64,000 nt of DNA from Arthrobacter_E sp044748305 (GTDB lineage: Bacteria > Actinomycetota > Actinomycetes > Actinomycetales > Micrococcaceae), in NCBI RefSeq assembly GCF_044748305.1, contig NZ_JBIVFT010000002.1:62001-126000 (forward strand), in the 5' to 3' direction. Below the pieces are notes generated by a model. That model was given only the letters and a program-made list of their open reading frames with translations. It was not told where the DNA came from and did no database searches. The first letter of the stretch is position 1; every line of letters starts with the position of its first letter. Of this stretch, positions 33,969 through 44,610 are shown piece by piece. Both the position numbers and the translations under genes were made by a program.

Positions 33969-35420
33969 ATGACCACTCCGGAACTCACGCCCGATGAGAT
34001 CGAAGCCTGCCTCAAGGTGCTGAACACGATCCACGTCTACGACGAGGACCACCCGGATTACGTCGCGGTGCGGCGCGCCACCGGAAAGATGTTCAAAGCC
34101 GTCAAGCGGCATCGGCGCAATGAGAAACGTGACGCCATGGCTGCCGCGGATCGTGCCGTGATGGCGTTGACTGCCACGGCGGCTCCAGACCGGATCGACG
34201 ACGAGACCCGCGGGAACAAGCTTGCGAGCTCCGCCACGGGAGAGATCGCCGGACACCTGCTCCGCTCGCGGCCGTGCTACATCTGCAAGCAGCACTACAC
34301 CCAGGTGGATGCCTTCTACCATCAGCTCTGCCCTGACTGCGCCGCCATGAGTCACGCCAAACGCGATGCCCGGACGGATCTGACGGGCCGCCGCGCGCTG
34401 CTCACCGGCGGCCGGGCCAAGATCGGCATGTACATCGCCCTGCGTCTGCTGCGCGATGGCGCGCACACCACCATCACCACCCGTTTCCCCAAGGACGCTG
34501 CCCGGCGCTTCGCCGCCATGGAGGACAGTGCCGACTGGCTGCACCGTCTGAAGATCGTGGGCATCGATCTGCGTGACCCGTCGCAGGTGATCTCCCTGGC
34601 GGACTCCGTCGCAGCGGCCGGACCGCTGGACATCATCATCAACAATGCGGCGCAGACCGTCCGCCGATCGGGCAACGCGTACAAGCCTCTTGTGGACGCC
34701 GAGGACGAGCCGCTCCCCCTCGCCTTGCAGTCCGCCCAGGGCGGACCTGAGCTGGTCACCTTCGGCCACGCTCACGACAAGCACCCCCTGGCTCTGGCCA
34801 CGAGTGTTCTGGAGCATCCGGTACTCGCCGGGGACGCCGTCACTTCCCTGGCCCTCTCCACCGGATCCGCCTCCCTGGAACGCATCGCAGCAGGAACCGC
34901 CATCGACGCCGGTGGCCTGGTCCCCGACCTGGCCGCCGTCAACTCCTGGACCCAGGTGGTGGACCAGGTGGATCCCCTGGAGATGCTGGAAGTCCAGCTC
35001 TGCAACGTCACCGCACCGTTCTTGCTGGTCAGCCGTCTGCGGGAGACGATGCGGCGCTCGACGGCGCGTCGCAAGTACGTGGTCAACGTCAGCGCGATGG
35101 AAGGCCAGTTCGGCCGCCAGTACAAGGGCCCGGGACACCCGCACACGAATATGGCGAAGGCCTCTTTGAACATGATGACCCGGACGAGCGCCGGTGAGAT
35201 GTTCGAGGAGGACCAGATCCTCATGACGGCAGTCGACACCGGCTGGATCACGGATGAGCGTCCTCACTACACCAAGGTCCGCCTCATGGAGGAGGGATTC
35301 CATGCGCCTCTGGACCTTGTGGACGGAGCCGCTCGGGTCTACGACCCGATTGTGATGGGTGAGGCCGGCGAGGACCAGTACGGGGTCTTCCTCAAGGACT
35401 ACAAACCCTCCCCCTGGTGA
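33969..35420 (+). CDS. SDR-fold protein with N-terminal zinc ribbon and altered active site
   Basis: A 483-residue protein. A helical N-terminal part (1-95) is followed by a zinc-ribbon motif (Cys103, Cys106, Cys121, Cys124) and a Rossmann SDR domain from 140: nucleotide loop TGGRAKIG (146-153), NNAA (225-228), Ser375 in VNVSAMEG and Lys397 in HTNMAKASLNMM. At the YxxxK position the Tyr is replaced by Thr393. About 95 residues (232-325) are inserted between the NNAA strand and the next core helix. NAD(P) binding is likely, but classical dehydrogenase chemistry is doubtful. The function is unknown. An alternative ATG lies at 33960. Confidence 0.85.
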   Translation: MTTPELTPDEIEACLKVLNTIHVYDEDHPDYVAVRRATGKMFKAVKRHRRNEKRDAMAAADRAVMALTATAAPDRIDDETRGNKLASSATGEIAGHLLRSRPCYICKQHYTQVDAFYHQLCPDCAAMSHAKRDARTDLTGRRALLTGGRAKIGMYIALRLLRDGAHTTITTRFPKDAARRFAAMEDSADWLHRLKIVGIDLRDPSQVISLADSVAAAGPLDIIINNAAQTVRRSGNAYKPLVDAEDEPLPLALQSAQGGPELVTFGHAHDKHPLALATSVLEHPVLAGDAVTSLALSTGSASLERIAAGTAIDAGGLVPDLAAVNSWTQVVDQVDPLEMLEVQLCNVTAPFLLVSRLRETMRRSTARRKYVVNVSAMEGQFGRQYKGPGHPHTNMAKASLNMMTRTSAGEMFEEDQILMTAVDTGWITDERPHYTKVRLMEEGFHAPLDLVDGAARVYDPIVMGEAGEDQYGVFLKDYKPSPW

Positions 35421-35461
35421 GAACCGCCCGGCCTGCCCCGTATGCATGATTGAATATTCGG

Positions 35462-38062
<2,601 letters not shown>

Positions 38063-38081
38063 TAGCGGCACGTGATGTCCT

Positions 38082-38108
38082 GGGCCCGGCAGCCTGGCTG
38101 CCGGGCCC
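38082..38108. terminator. Hairpin terminator between pepN and pepE-like gene
   Basis: 12-bp perfect stem (38082-38093 and 38097-38108) with loop CTG, followed by TT. It lies between convergent genes. Confidence 0.75.
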
Positions 38109-38122
38109 TTGCCGTCAATGCC

Positions 38123-38830
38123 TCAGGAGAGGAGTCGCAACGGGATCTCCCGTTCGACGGCCGAGCCGCTGCCATCGGGTTCCACCCGGAAGGCCTGACG
38201 GCCCGGCTGTTCACTGATCCCGTCCACGAGCACGCCGTCCTTGAAGATCAGGGCGGCATATTCATCCGCCGCGTAGCCGCCGCCCAGGGCACCGGAACCG
38301 ACCCAGCCGAGGTACCGCTCGCGACGGAGTGCTTCCCCCAGGTAGTGCGGGCAGGCACTTCCGGGCACGAAACCCAGGCCGTCGTTCAGTGGCGCCAGCG
38401 GGCCGAAAGAGTCTGTGGACGAGGAGTCGAACCAGCAGTTCATGCCCGCGCTGATACCCGCGAGCACCGTACCCTGCTCGGCCGCATGTTCCAGGATCTC
38501 CGGCAGGCCGTGCCGTCGCCAGAGCTCCAGGAGGTTCACCGTGGAGCCGCCACCCACGTAGACGACGTCCTGCTCCAGGAGCAGCTGCGGGTCCGAGTAG
38601 CCCCAGGGTTCCCGGCAGAAGAGCGAGAGCACCGAGGTCTCTGCCCTGCCACGGAAGGCGTCTTCGAAGCGACGGCAGTATCCTTCGGCGTCGCCGCTGG
38701 CTGTCGGGACGAAACAGACGGATGGACGTTCCTTGCCGCTCAAGGCGAGAATCTCGTCGTCGATGAGCGAGGCGCCGTCGTCGGACATCGAAAATCCGCC
38801 GCCGCCGAGCGCGATCACGGTGCCTCTCAT
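38123..38830 (-). CDS. Peptidase E-like serine peptidase (S51, type 1 glutamine amidotransferase fold)
   Basis: A 235-residue protein. The nucleophile elbow is GISAGMNCWF (Ser127) and the likely His is in ACPHYLGEAL (His162); YVGGGSTVNLLELW is the conserved core strand. Family members (PepE, cyanophycinase) cleave Asp-X or beta-aspartyl peptides. ATG 38830 is chosen (MRGTVIALGGGG) because it forms an ATGA overlap with the lipoate ligase stop; an earlier in-frame start is less like the family. It is the second gene of a two-gene operon. Confidence 0.88.
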   Translation of the reverse strand: MRGTVIALGGGGFSMSDDGASLIDDEILALSGKERPSVCFVPTASGDAEGYCRRFEDAFRGRAETSVLSLFCREPWGYSDPQLLLEQDVVYVGGGSTVNLLELWRRHGLPEILEHAAEQGTVLAGISAGMNCWFDSSSTDSFGPLAPLNDGLGFVPGSACPHYLGEALRRERYLGWVGSGALGGGYAADEYAALIFKDGVLVDGISEQPGRQAFRVEPDGSGSAVEREIPLRLLS

Positions 38831-39882
38831 GGCACCCGGTGAAGCCACTCGGGGGTTGCGAACTTCGTGGCGGCGAGTTCGCGGGCGGCGGCCAGTTCGG
38901 TGTCGTCCACAGTGCTGCGGACCGCACTGTAGCGCTCCTGGAAGACTTCCATCATCACCTCGATGATGGCCAGGCGGTCCAGGCCCGCCTGCCGCTTGAG
39001 CGGGTCCACTCTCTTCTTGGCGCTGCGGGTGCCCTTGTCCGAAAGCTTCTCCTGCCCGATGCGCAGCACCTCCACCATCTTGTCCGCATCGATGTCGTAG
39101 CTCATGGTGACGTGGTGGAGCATTCCGCCATTGGCCAGGCGCTTCTGGGCGGCCCCGCCGATCTTGCCCTGGTCGGTGGCGATGTCATTGAGCGGGACGT
39201 AGCGGGCGGTCACCCCGACCTTGGCGAGGGCTTCCAAGACCCAGGAGTCCAGGAAGGCATAGGAAGCCTCGAAGCTCTGCCCGTCCACCAGACTTTGCGG
39301 CAGATACAGCGAGTAGGTGATGCAGTTGCCGCCCTCCATGAACATGGCTCCCCCACCGCTGATGCGGCGCACCACGTTCACCTGATGCCGGGCGACACCT
39401 TCGGGGTTGAGTTCGTTGCGGTACGACTGGAAGCTGCCGATGACGACGGCGGTCTCCTCCCAGTCCCAGAACCGCAGCGCAGGGCGCCGGCCATCGCCGA
39501 CGGCACGGGTCAGCACTTCGTCGAGTGCGACATTCACCTCGGTGGGCAGGACCGTGGGCGGGATGACCTCCCACTCATGGTCCCACCAGGTGCTGGCCAG
39601 GCCGAGCGCACGCCGGACCGCCGTGGCGACGCCCTCCGGCGTGATTCCGAAGAGCTGGGTGTTCACCGGCAGCGCATCGCGGATGCGCGCGGCGAGGACG
39701 GCCGAGGCGGCGTCAGTGGGGGCGCCGAGCAACGCACTGTTGATGGCATCGAGTGCCTCGTCCGGTTCGAGGAAGAAGTCGCCGCTGATCGAGACCTTCT
39801 CCAGCACTCCACCGGCCGTCTGGAGGTCTGCGACCACCAGCTTTCCGCCCGGAACCTTGAATTCACCATGATGCGTGGACAT
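38827..39882 (-). CDS. lplA: Lipoate-protein ligase A family protein with permuted domain order
   Basis: A 351-residue protein. The catalytic biotin/lipoyl ligase domain (about 110-351) has VRRISGGGAMFMEGGNCITY (171-190) and the conserved Lys in DQGKIGGAAQKR (near 238). Residues 1-92 resemble the small accessory domain that is C-terminal in E. coli LplA, so the order appears swapped. It should attach lipoate or octanoate to lipoyl domains of 2-oxoacid dehydrogenases and the glycine cleavage H protein. TAGGCT lies 7 bases before ATG 39882, indicating a leaderless start. The pepE-like gene is translationally coupled downstream. Confidence 0.88.
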   Translation of the reverse strand: MSTHHGEFKVPGGKLVVADLQTAGGVLEKVSISGDFFLEPDEALDAINSALLGAPTDAASAVLAARIRDALPVNTQLFGITPEGVATAVRRALGLASTWWDHEWEVIPPTVLPTEVNVALDEVLTRAVGDGRRPALRFWDWEETAVVIGSFQSYRNELNPEGVARHQVNVVRRISGGGAMFMEGGNCITYSLYLPQSLVDGQSFEASYAFLDSWVLEALAKVGVTARYVPLNDIATDQGKIGGAAQKRLANGGMLHHVTMSYDIDADKMVEVLRIGQEKLSDKGTRSAKKRVDPLKRQAGLDRLAIIEVMMEVFQERYSAVRSTVDDTELAAARELAATKFATPEWLHRVP

Positions 39883-39889
39883 GGTTTCA

Positions 39890-39895
39890 AGCCTA
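39890..39895 (-). promoter_or_regulatory. Putative -10 of leaderless lplA promoter
   Basis: TAGGCT on the minus strand, 7 bases before ATG 39882. Confidence 0.5.
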
Positions 39896-39943
39896 GTGGC
39901 CCAAGGGACCGCGCCGAAGGTGCCCGGCTGATTGTGGGGTTAA

Positions 39944-39984
39944 ACACGGAAGGGACCACAGCCGTGCTGTGGTCCCTTCCGTGT
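39944..39984 (-). terminator. Terminator after rpmE2
   Basis: Perfect 19-bp stem (39944-39962 and 39966-39984) with loop CGT. On the minus strand it is followed by TTTAACC, a short U-tract. Confidence 0.85.
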
Positions 39985-39995
39985 GGGCAAGAAGC

Positions 39996-40250
39996 TTACT
40001 TCTTGCCGAAGCCCTTGAAGCGAGCGTTGAAGCGCTCGACGCGACCGGCGGAGTCCATGATGCGCTGCTTGCCCGTGTAGAACGGGTGCGACTCGGAGGA
40101 AACTTCGACGTCGATGACCGGGTAGGTCTTGCCGTCTTCCCACTCGATGGTCTTCTCGGAGGTGGCGGTGGAGCGGGTCAGGAACTTGACGCCGGAGGCC
40201 AGGTCGTTGAAAACGATCGACTGGTACTTGGGGTGAATATCAGACTTCAT
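39996..40250 (-). CDS. rpmE2: 50S ribosomal protein L31 type B
   Basis: An 84-residue ribosomal protein with the type B signature MKSDIHPKYQSIVFNDLASG and SSESHPFYTGKQRIMDSAGRVERF. It lacks the CxxC zinc motif of type A L31. In many bacteria this zinc-free paralogue is made under zinc limitation, but no Zur-like palindrome was seen upstream, so it may be the main L31 here. TAGACT at 40330-40325 (minus strand, extended TG) is a possible -10. The gene stands alone, with a strong terminator. Confidence 0.96.
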   Translation of the reverse strand: MKSDIHPKYQSIVFNDLASGVKFLTRSTATSEKTIEWEDGKTYPVIDVEVSSESHPFYTGKQRIMDSAGRVERFNARFKGFGKK

Positions 40251-40375
40251 CAGTGGACCTTCGTTCGCGCCGCTGGATTTTGCCAGCAGCAGGGATGATG
40301 TTCGGCCTGGACGGCCAGCTATGAAGTCTACAGGATCGGACGGCGTGCACGGAAACTCATGCGCACTGCCTGCGC

Positions 40376-41182
40376 TCAGCGCGCCCGCAGCTCCCAGAAC
40401 GCGACGGCCGAGGCTGCAGCGACATTGAGCGAGTCGACCCCTGGACGCATCGGGATCTCGACGGCGACGTCGGCCGCCTCCAGGGCGGCCGCGGTCACCC
40501 CTGCGCCCTCGGTGCCGAGGATCAAGGCGAGCTTCTCCGGGTTGCGGGCCGCAAGCACGTCGATGGTCAGCGATTCCGGGGTCAGCTCCATCGCCGCCAC
40601 GGTGAATCCTGCGGCCCGCAGCTCCCCGATGCCCTCCGGCCAGGACTCCAGACGGGCCCACGGGACCTGGAAGACCGTGCCCATGCTGACCCTGATGGCC
40701 CTGCGGTACAGCGGATCCGCGCATCGAGGGGTCACCAGGACGGCGTCCACGCCGAGACCGGCGGCGCTACGGAACATCGCGCCGAGGTTCGTGTGGTCCG
40801 TGATGTCCTCCAGCACCGCCACCCGGCGTGCGCCGTCGAGCACCTCAGCCAAGGGCCGCGCCGCAGGCCGGTGCATCGCCGCCAACGCGCCGCGGTGCAG
40901 GTGGAAACCGGTGATCGCCTCCAGCATCGCGGCGTCGCCGACATAGGCGGGGACCTCGGGAAAACGTTCCAGGAGGTCCTCGAGGTCCGCCATCCATTTC
41001 TCCGTCAGGAAGAAGGACCGGGGCCGGTGACCGGCGGCGATGGCCCGGCGGACCACCCGGGACGACTCCGCGATGTAGAGACCCCGCTCGGGCTCGGTCT
41101 TGAGCCGCAGCTGGACGTCGGTCAGGTTCAGATAGTCGGCGACGCGCGGATCGTCCGCGGACTCGAGATGGATGACAGGCAC
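40376..41182 (-). CDS. TrmH/SpoU family RNA 2'-O-methyltransferase
   Basis: A 268-residue SPOUT methyltransferase. The N-terminal substrate-binding domain (1-110) precedes a knotted catalytic domain with VLEDITDHTNLGAMFRSAAG (motif 1), LILGTEGAGV (motif 2) and VDSLNVAAASAVAFWE (motif 3). It methylates ribose 2'-OH in tRNA or rRNA from S-adenosylmethionine; the target base cannot be assigned. It starts at GTG 41182, 9 bases after the TauE stop, and may be co-transcribed with the TauE and ABC ATPase genes upstream. Confidence 0.91.
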   Translation of the reverse strand: MPVIHLESADDPRVADYLNLTDVQLRLKTEPERGLYIAESSRVVRRAIAAGHRPRSFFLTEKWMADLEDLLERFPEVPAYVGDAAMLEAITGFHLHRGALAAMHRPAARPLAEVLDGARRVAVLEDITDHTNLGAMFRSAAGLGVDAVLVTPRCADPLYRRAIRVSMGTVFQVPWARLESWPEGIGELRAAGFTVAAMELTPESLTIDVLAARNPEKLALILGTEGAGVTAAALEAADVAVEIPMRPGVDSLNVAAASAVAFWELRAR

Positions 41183-41191
41183 GTCAGAGGA

Positions 41192-41977
41192 TTATGCCAG
41201 CAGCTTCGAGACCATGACTGCCAGGGCCACCAGGCCGAGGACCACGATCACGGTCCGCAAGGCCACCGGTTTGAGCCTCTGGCCGATCTTCGCCCCCACG
41301 ATGCCGCCGATCAGCGACGAGACCGCGATGATGAGCACGATGCCCCAGTCGATCCGCCCGAACGCGAAGATCAGGTAGGAGACGGCCGCCACCAGATTGA
41401 CGGCCAGCACCAGGAAGTTCTTCATGGCGTTCGCCTGCTGCATGGTCCCGGCCATGAAGACGCCGAGGATGCCCACGAGCAGCACGCCCTGTGCCGCGAC
41501 GAAGTAGCCCCCGTAGACGCCCGCGAGGAACACCAGGGCCACGAGCAGCACACCGTGGTTCTTGTCCTTGGCGGCGTTCTCGGGATTCTGCTCTCTGCTA
41601 CGGACCCAGCTCTGCAGCTTCGGCTGGAACACCACGAGCAAGAGCGCCAGGACGATCAGGACCGGTGCGACGTACTGGAACACCGTCTCCGGAAGATGCA
41701 GCAAGAGGTAGGCACCCGTCACCCCGCCCAGCACGGACGCCGGCATCAGCCGTGCGAGAGCTCCCCACTGGCCATGCAATTGCTTCCGGTACGCCACAGC
41801 GCTGGAGACGCCGCCTGCGATCAGTCCCATCGCGTTGCTGATGGACGCCGTCACCGGAGCCGTCCCCAGAGCCACCAGGACGGGGAAGGTCACGAGTGTG
41901 CCCGAGCCGACCACGGCGTTGATGGTCCCGGCCCAGAGGCCGGCGATGAAGATCAGAACGCTGTGCAGCCACTCCAT
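41192..41977 (-). CDS. Sulfite exporter TauE/SafE family membrane protein
   Basis: A 261-residue protein with about eight membrane segments. The two repeats typical of TauE/SafE are visible: FIAGLWAGTINAVVGSGTLVTFP near the N-terminus and FLAGVYGGYFVAAQGVLLVGIL near residue 150. Members carry sulfite, sulfoacetate and other small anions, often out of the cell. Genes for sulfur metabolism are not adjacent, so the substrate is open. It follows the ABC ATPase gene by 11 bases. Confidence 0.9.
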   Translation of the reverse strand: MEWLHSVLIFIAGLWAGTINAVVGSGTLVTFPVLVALGTAPVTASISNAMGLIAGGVSSAVAYRKQLHGQWGALARLMPASVLGGVTGAYLLLHLPETVFQYVAPVLIVLALLLVVFQPKLQSWVRSREQNPENAAKDKNHGVLLVALVFLAGVYGGYFVAAQGVLLVGILGVFMAGTMQQANAMKNFLVLAVNLVAAVSYLIFAFGRIDWGIVLIIAVSSLIGGIVGAKIGQRLKPVALRTVIVVLGLVALAVMVSKLLA

Positions 41978-41988
41978 ACGGTGCGGCC

Positions 41989-42774
41989 CTAGCGGCGCGC
42001 GCGGGCCGTGAAGCGCCCGGCGTCCTGCGTGACCGTGAGGGGCAGACCGAAGGTGGTGCTGAGGTGTTCCTCCGTGAGCACCTCAGCGAGCGGCCCGGCG
42101 GCCACCACGCCGCCGTCGCGCAGCAACAGGGCGTGAGTGAACGACGGCGGGACCTCCTCAAGGTGGTGGGTCACCAGGACCGTGACGGGTGAGTAGGGGT
42201 TGGCCGCCAGCACTCCGAGCTCGGCGACCAGCTCTTCGCGTCCGCCGAGATCCAGTCCGGCGCCGGGTTCGTCCAGCAGCAGCAGCTCCGGATCCGTCAT
42301 GAGCGCGCGTGCGATCTGAGCACGCTTCCGCTCCCCCTCGCTCAGCGTGGAGAACTGCCGGTTCAGCAGGGGACCCATCCCCCATTCGTTCAGCAGCCGG
42401 AAGGCTCGCCGTTCGTCGGCGCGGTCATACCCTTCCCGCCAGCGGCCGGTCACGCCGTAAGCAGCTGTGACGACGACGTTCAGGACGGTCTCATCCTCGG
42501 GAATCTGATTCGCCAACGCCGCGGAGGACAGGCCGATCCGCGGCCGCAATTCGAAGACGTCCACCCGTCCGAGACGCTCATCCAGGATGTCCACGGTGCC
42601 GCCACTGGGGTGCATCCGCGCCGCAGCCAGCTGAAGCAGAGTCGTCTTGCCGGCGCCGTTCGGTCCGAGGACCACCCACCGTTCCCCCTCATTGACCTGC
42701 CAGGAAACATCGTTCAAAAGGGTTTTCCGGCCCCTCCGGACCGTGACATGGCTCAGCTGAAGGACATCACTCAT
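41989..42774 (-). CDS. Stand-alone ABC ATPase (ModF/YlmA-like)
   Basis: A 261-residue ATPase: Walker A VLGPNGAGKTT, signature LSEGERKRAQIA, Walker B LLLLDEPGAGLD and switch His in LVTHHLEEVP. The ending ILVTHHLEEVPPSFTHALLL-type segment is typical of the ABC ATPases resembling molybdate-associated ModF, which lack a dedicated permease. Whether it works with the adjacent TauE protein is unknown. TAGGGT lies 8 bases before ATG 42774. The gene is divergent from serB. Confidence 0.85.
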   Translation of the reverse strand: MSDVLQLSHVTVRRGRKTLLNDVSWQVNEGERWVVLGPNGAGKTTLLQLAAARMHPSGGTVDILDERLGRVDVFELRPRIGLSSAALANQIPEDETVLNVVVTAAYGVTGRWREGYDRADERRAFRLLNEWGMGPLLNRQFSTLSEGERKRAQIARALMTDPELLLLDEPGAGLDLGGREELVAELGVLAANPYSPVTVLVTHHLEEVPPSFTHALLLRDGGVVAAGPLAEVLTEEHLSTTFGLPLTVTQDAGRFTARARR

Positions 42775-42782
42775 AACACAGA

Positions 42783-42788
42783 ACCCTA
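42783..42788 (-). promoter_or_regulatory. Putative -10 of leaderless ABC ATPase promoter
   Basis: TAGGGT on the minus strand, 8 bases before ATG 42774. Confidence 0.4.
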
Positions 42789-42826
42789 GGCCAAAGCAGG
42801 GTTCCATGGATAACCGCAACGCTGGC

Positions 42827-42832
42827 TACCAT
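42827..42832 (+). promoter_or_regulatory. Putative -10 of leaderless serB promoter
   Basis: TACCAT, 6 bases before ATG 42839. Confidence 0.45.
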
Positions 42833-42838
42833 GGCAGC

Positions 42839-43759
42839 ATGCAGTCACACTTCACCGCCCTTGCCTATGCCCCGGAACTGACTCTGAACGCGCTGGATCA
42901 GGTCGCTGAGGTGATCGGAAGGTTCGGAGCGGTGAACAACCCCTGGACCCCGATCCCGGCGGACGGGTTCTCCGCCGCCGAACTGGCCGTCACCGCCCCG
43001 TCGGAGGAGACGGCAGCCTCCGTGGTCGCTGAACACTGGCTGGTGTCAGTCCGCGAGGCTCTGGCCCAGGAGGAGCTTCCCGTCGATGTCGCAGTCGTCC
43101 CCAGCGCTCTCCGTCATGCCGAGCGCAAGTTCCTCATCATGGACGTCGATTCCACGCTGATCCAGCAGGAAGTGATCGAACTCATTGCAGCTCATGCCGG
43201 CAAAGAGGCCGAGGTGGCGGCCGTCACGGAGGCCGCCATGCGTGGTGAACTCGACTTCGCCCAGAGCCTCCACCAGCGGGTCGCTCAGCTCGCCGGGCTT
43301 CCGGTGTCCGTCCTGGACGAGGTGCGTGACGCGGTCCGGCTGAGCGTCGGCGCCCGTCGTCTCGTGGACGCGTTCCACGCGCAGGGGCACCAGGTCGCCG
43401 TCGTCTCCGGCGGCTTCAGTCAGGTTCTGGAGCCGATCGCCCAGGATCTGGGTCTCGATCACTGGCTGGCCAACGATCTGGAGATCCAGGACGGTGTCCT
43501 CACCGGGCGCGTGGCGGGCGATGTCGTGGACCGCGCCACCAAGGCCGGCAAGCTGCGTGAGTGGGCTCAGGCTGCAGGAGTGCCGCTCGACGCCTGCTTC
43601 GCCGTCGGCGACGGTGCCAACGATCTGGACATGCTGGCCACGGCCGGGCTGGGCATCGCGTTCAATGCGAAGCCCGCCGTCCAGGGGGCGGCGGGAGCCG
43701 CCATCAACCAGCCTCACCTGGACGCCGTCGCCGTGCTGGCGGGGGTCCCGCTCGCCTGA
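42839..43759 (+). CDS. serB: Phosphoserine phosphatase
   Basis: A 306-residue HAD phosphatase. The nucleophile motif is IMDVDSTLIQQE (about residues 99-110), motif II is VVSGGFSQV, and motif III/IV is FAVGDGANDLDML. The 95-residue N-terminal region is a reduced ACT-like regulatory part. It makes serine from phosphoserine. ATG 42839 (MQSHFTALAYAPEL) is preferred over ATG 42806 because of the -10 element 6 bases upstream. A perfect hairpin terminator follows. Confidence 0.94.
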   Translation: MQSHFTALAYAPELTLNALDQVAEVIGRFGAVNNPWTPIPADGFSAAELAVTAPSEETAASVVAEHWLVSVREALAQEELPVDVAVVPSALRHAERKFLIMDVDSTLIQQEVIELIAAHAGKEAEVAAVTEAAMRGELDFAQSLHQRVAQLAGLPVSVLDEVRDAVRLSVGARRLVDAFHAQGHQVAVVSGGFSQVLEPIAQDLGLDHWLANDLEIQDGVLTGRVAGDVVDRATKAGKLREWAQAAGVPLDACFAVGDGANDLDMLATAGLGIAFNAKPAVQGAAGAAINQPHLDAVAVLAGVPLA

Positions 43760-43782
43760 GACCGGACCGTACCGAACGCGGA

Positions 43783-43815
43783 GAGGGCCGCCTTCCCATC
43801 GGGAAGGCGGCCCTC
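43783..43815. terminator. Hairpin terminator between serB and SDR gene
   Basis: Perfect 15-bp stem (43783-43797 and 43801-43815) with loop ATC, between convergent genes. Confidence 0.8.
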
Positions 43816-43828
43816 AGCCGTCAGGGGG

Positions 43829-44572
43829 TCACTTCTGGAAGTGCCCCGCACCACCGGCATACTCGGTGTGCCCGGTGGGGACGTCTGCGCTGACCATGGC
43901 GGCCACCTCGACACCGAACTCCTCCACCGTGAACAGCTTGCCGGCCGAGGCACGACGCTCCTCGATGGCACCGGGACGGGCGCGGTCCAGCAGGGTGGCC
44001 GTGACGGTGCCCTCGATCATGTCGCCGGAGATGACCACGAAGCTGATGCCCTTGGCTTCGAGCTCCGGAATGAACTCGCGGAGAGCGACCTCGCCGGCGC
44101 GCTTGCTGCGGGCCACCGGCTCGTACTCCGGCATGGTCGGAACCGTGTCGATGAAGTGTGCCTGGTGACTCGTCACGAACACCACGCGGGATCCTGCCGG
44201 CATGACAGCCGTGGCGGCCTTCAGCATGTTGACCTGAGCGTCGCGGTTCAGTCGCAGAGCGTAATCTTCGCCGAGGTGGGACTCCATGCCGCCGGAGGCG
44301 TTGAGAACGAGGATGTCCAGGCCACCGAAGTTCTCCTGCGCGGCGGCTACCAGCGACTCCGGGCCGCCCTCTGCGGTCAGATCGCCTGCGACGGCGACGG
44401 CGCGGCCACCGGCCTCGGTGATCTGCTGCACCACCTTGTTGGCCCGCGGCGCCTTCTGCCGGTAGTTGACCACGACGGCTGCGCCCTCGGCACCGAGGAT
44501 CTTGGCGACCTCCGCGCCGATGCCTCGCGAGGACCCCGTCACGATCGCGGTCTTGTTATCCAGAATTCCCAT
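43829..44572 (-). CDS. SDR family protein with shifted active-site tyrosine
   Basis: A 247-residue Rossmann protein. VTGSSRGIGAEVAK binds NAD(P), LVLNASGGMESH replaces NNAG, and the Ser is in VFVTSHQAHF. The catalytic segment reads EYEPVARSKRAGE: the Lys is present, but its Tyr is seven residues away instead of four. This variant appears to be a family feature rather than a sequencing error, since the frame is intact. Its gene follows fabG by 38 bases with AAGGAG before the ATG, so it probably works with fatty acid synthesis. Confidence 0.85.
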   Translation of the reverse strand: MGILDNKTAIVTGSSRGIGAEVAKILGAEGAAVVVNYRQKAPRANKVVQQITEAGGRAVAVAGDLTAEGGPESLVAAAQENFGGLDILVLNASGGMESHLGEDYALRLNRDAQVNMLKAATAVMPAGSRVVFVTSHQAHFIDTVPTMPEYEPVARSKRAGEVALREFIPELEAKGISFVVISGDMIEGTVTATLLDRARPGAIEERRASAGKLFTVEEFGVEVAAMVSADVPTGHTEYAGGAGHFQK

Positions 44573-44610
44573 GTATTGCTCCTTGGAACGGTGAAGAAAG
44601 GTCGGAAGTC

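Noticed and set aside
32723..34027. 434-residue minus-strand frame over glgC
   Set aside because: Antisense to a clear glgC with all motifs.
40251..40375. Zur box or riboswitch before rpmE2
   Set aside because: No zinc-box palindrome or structured leader could be recognised in these 125 bases.
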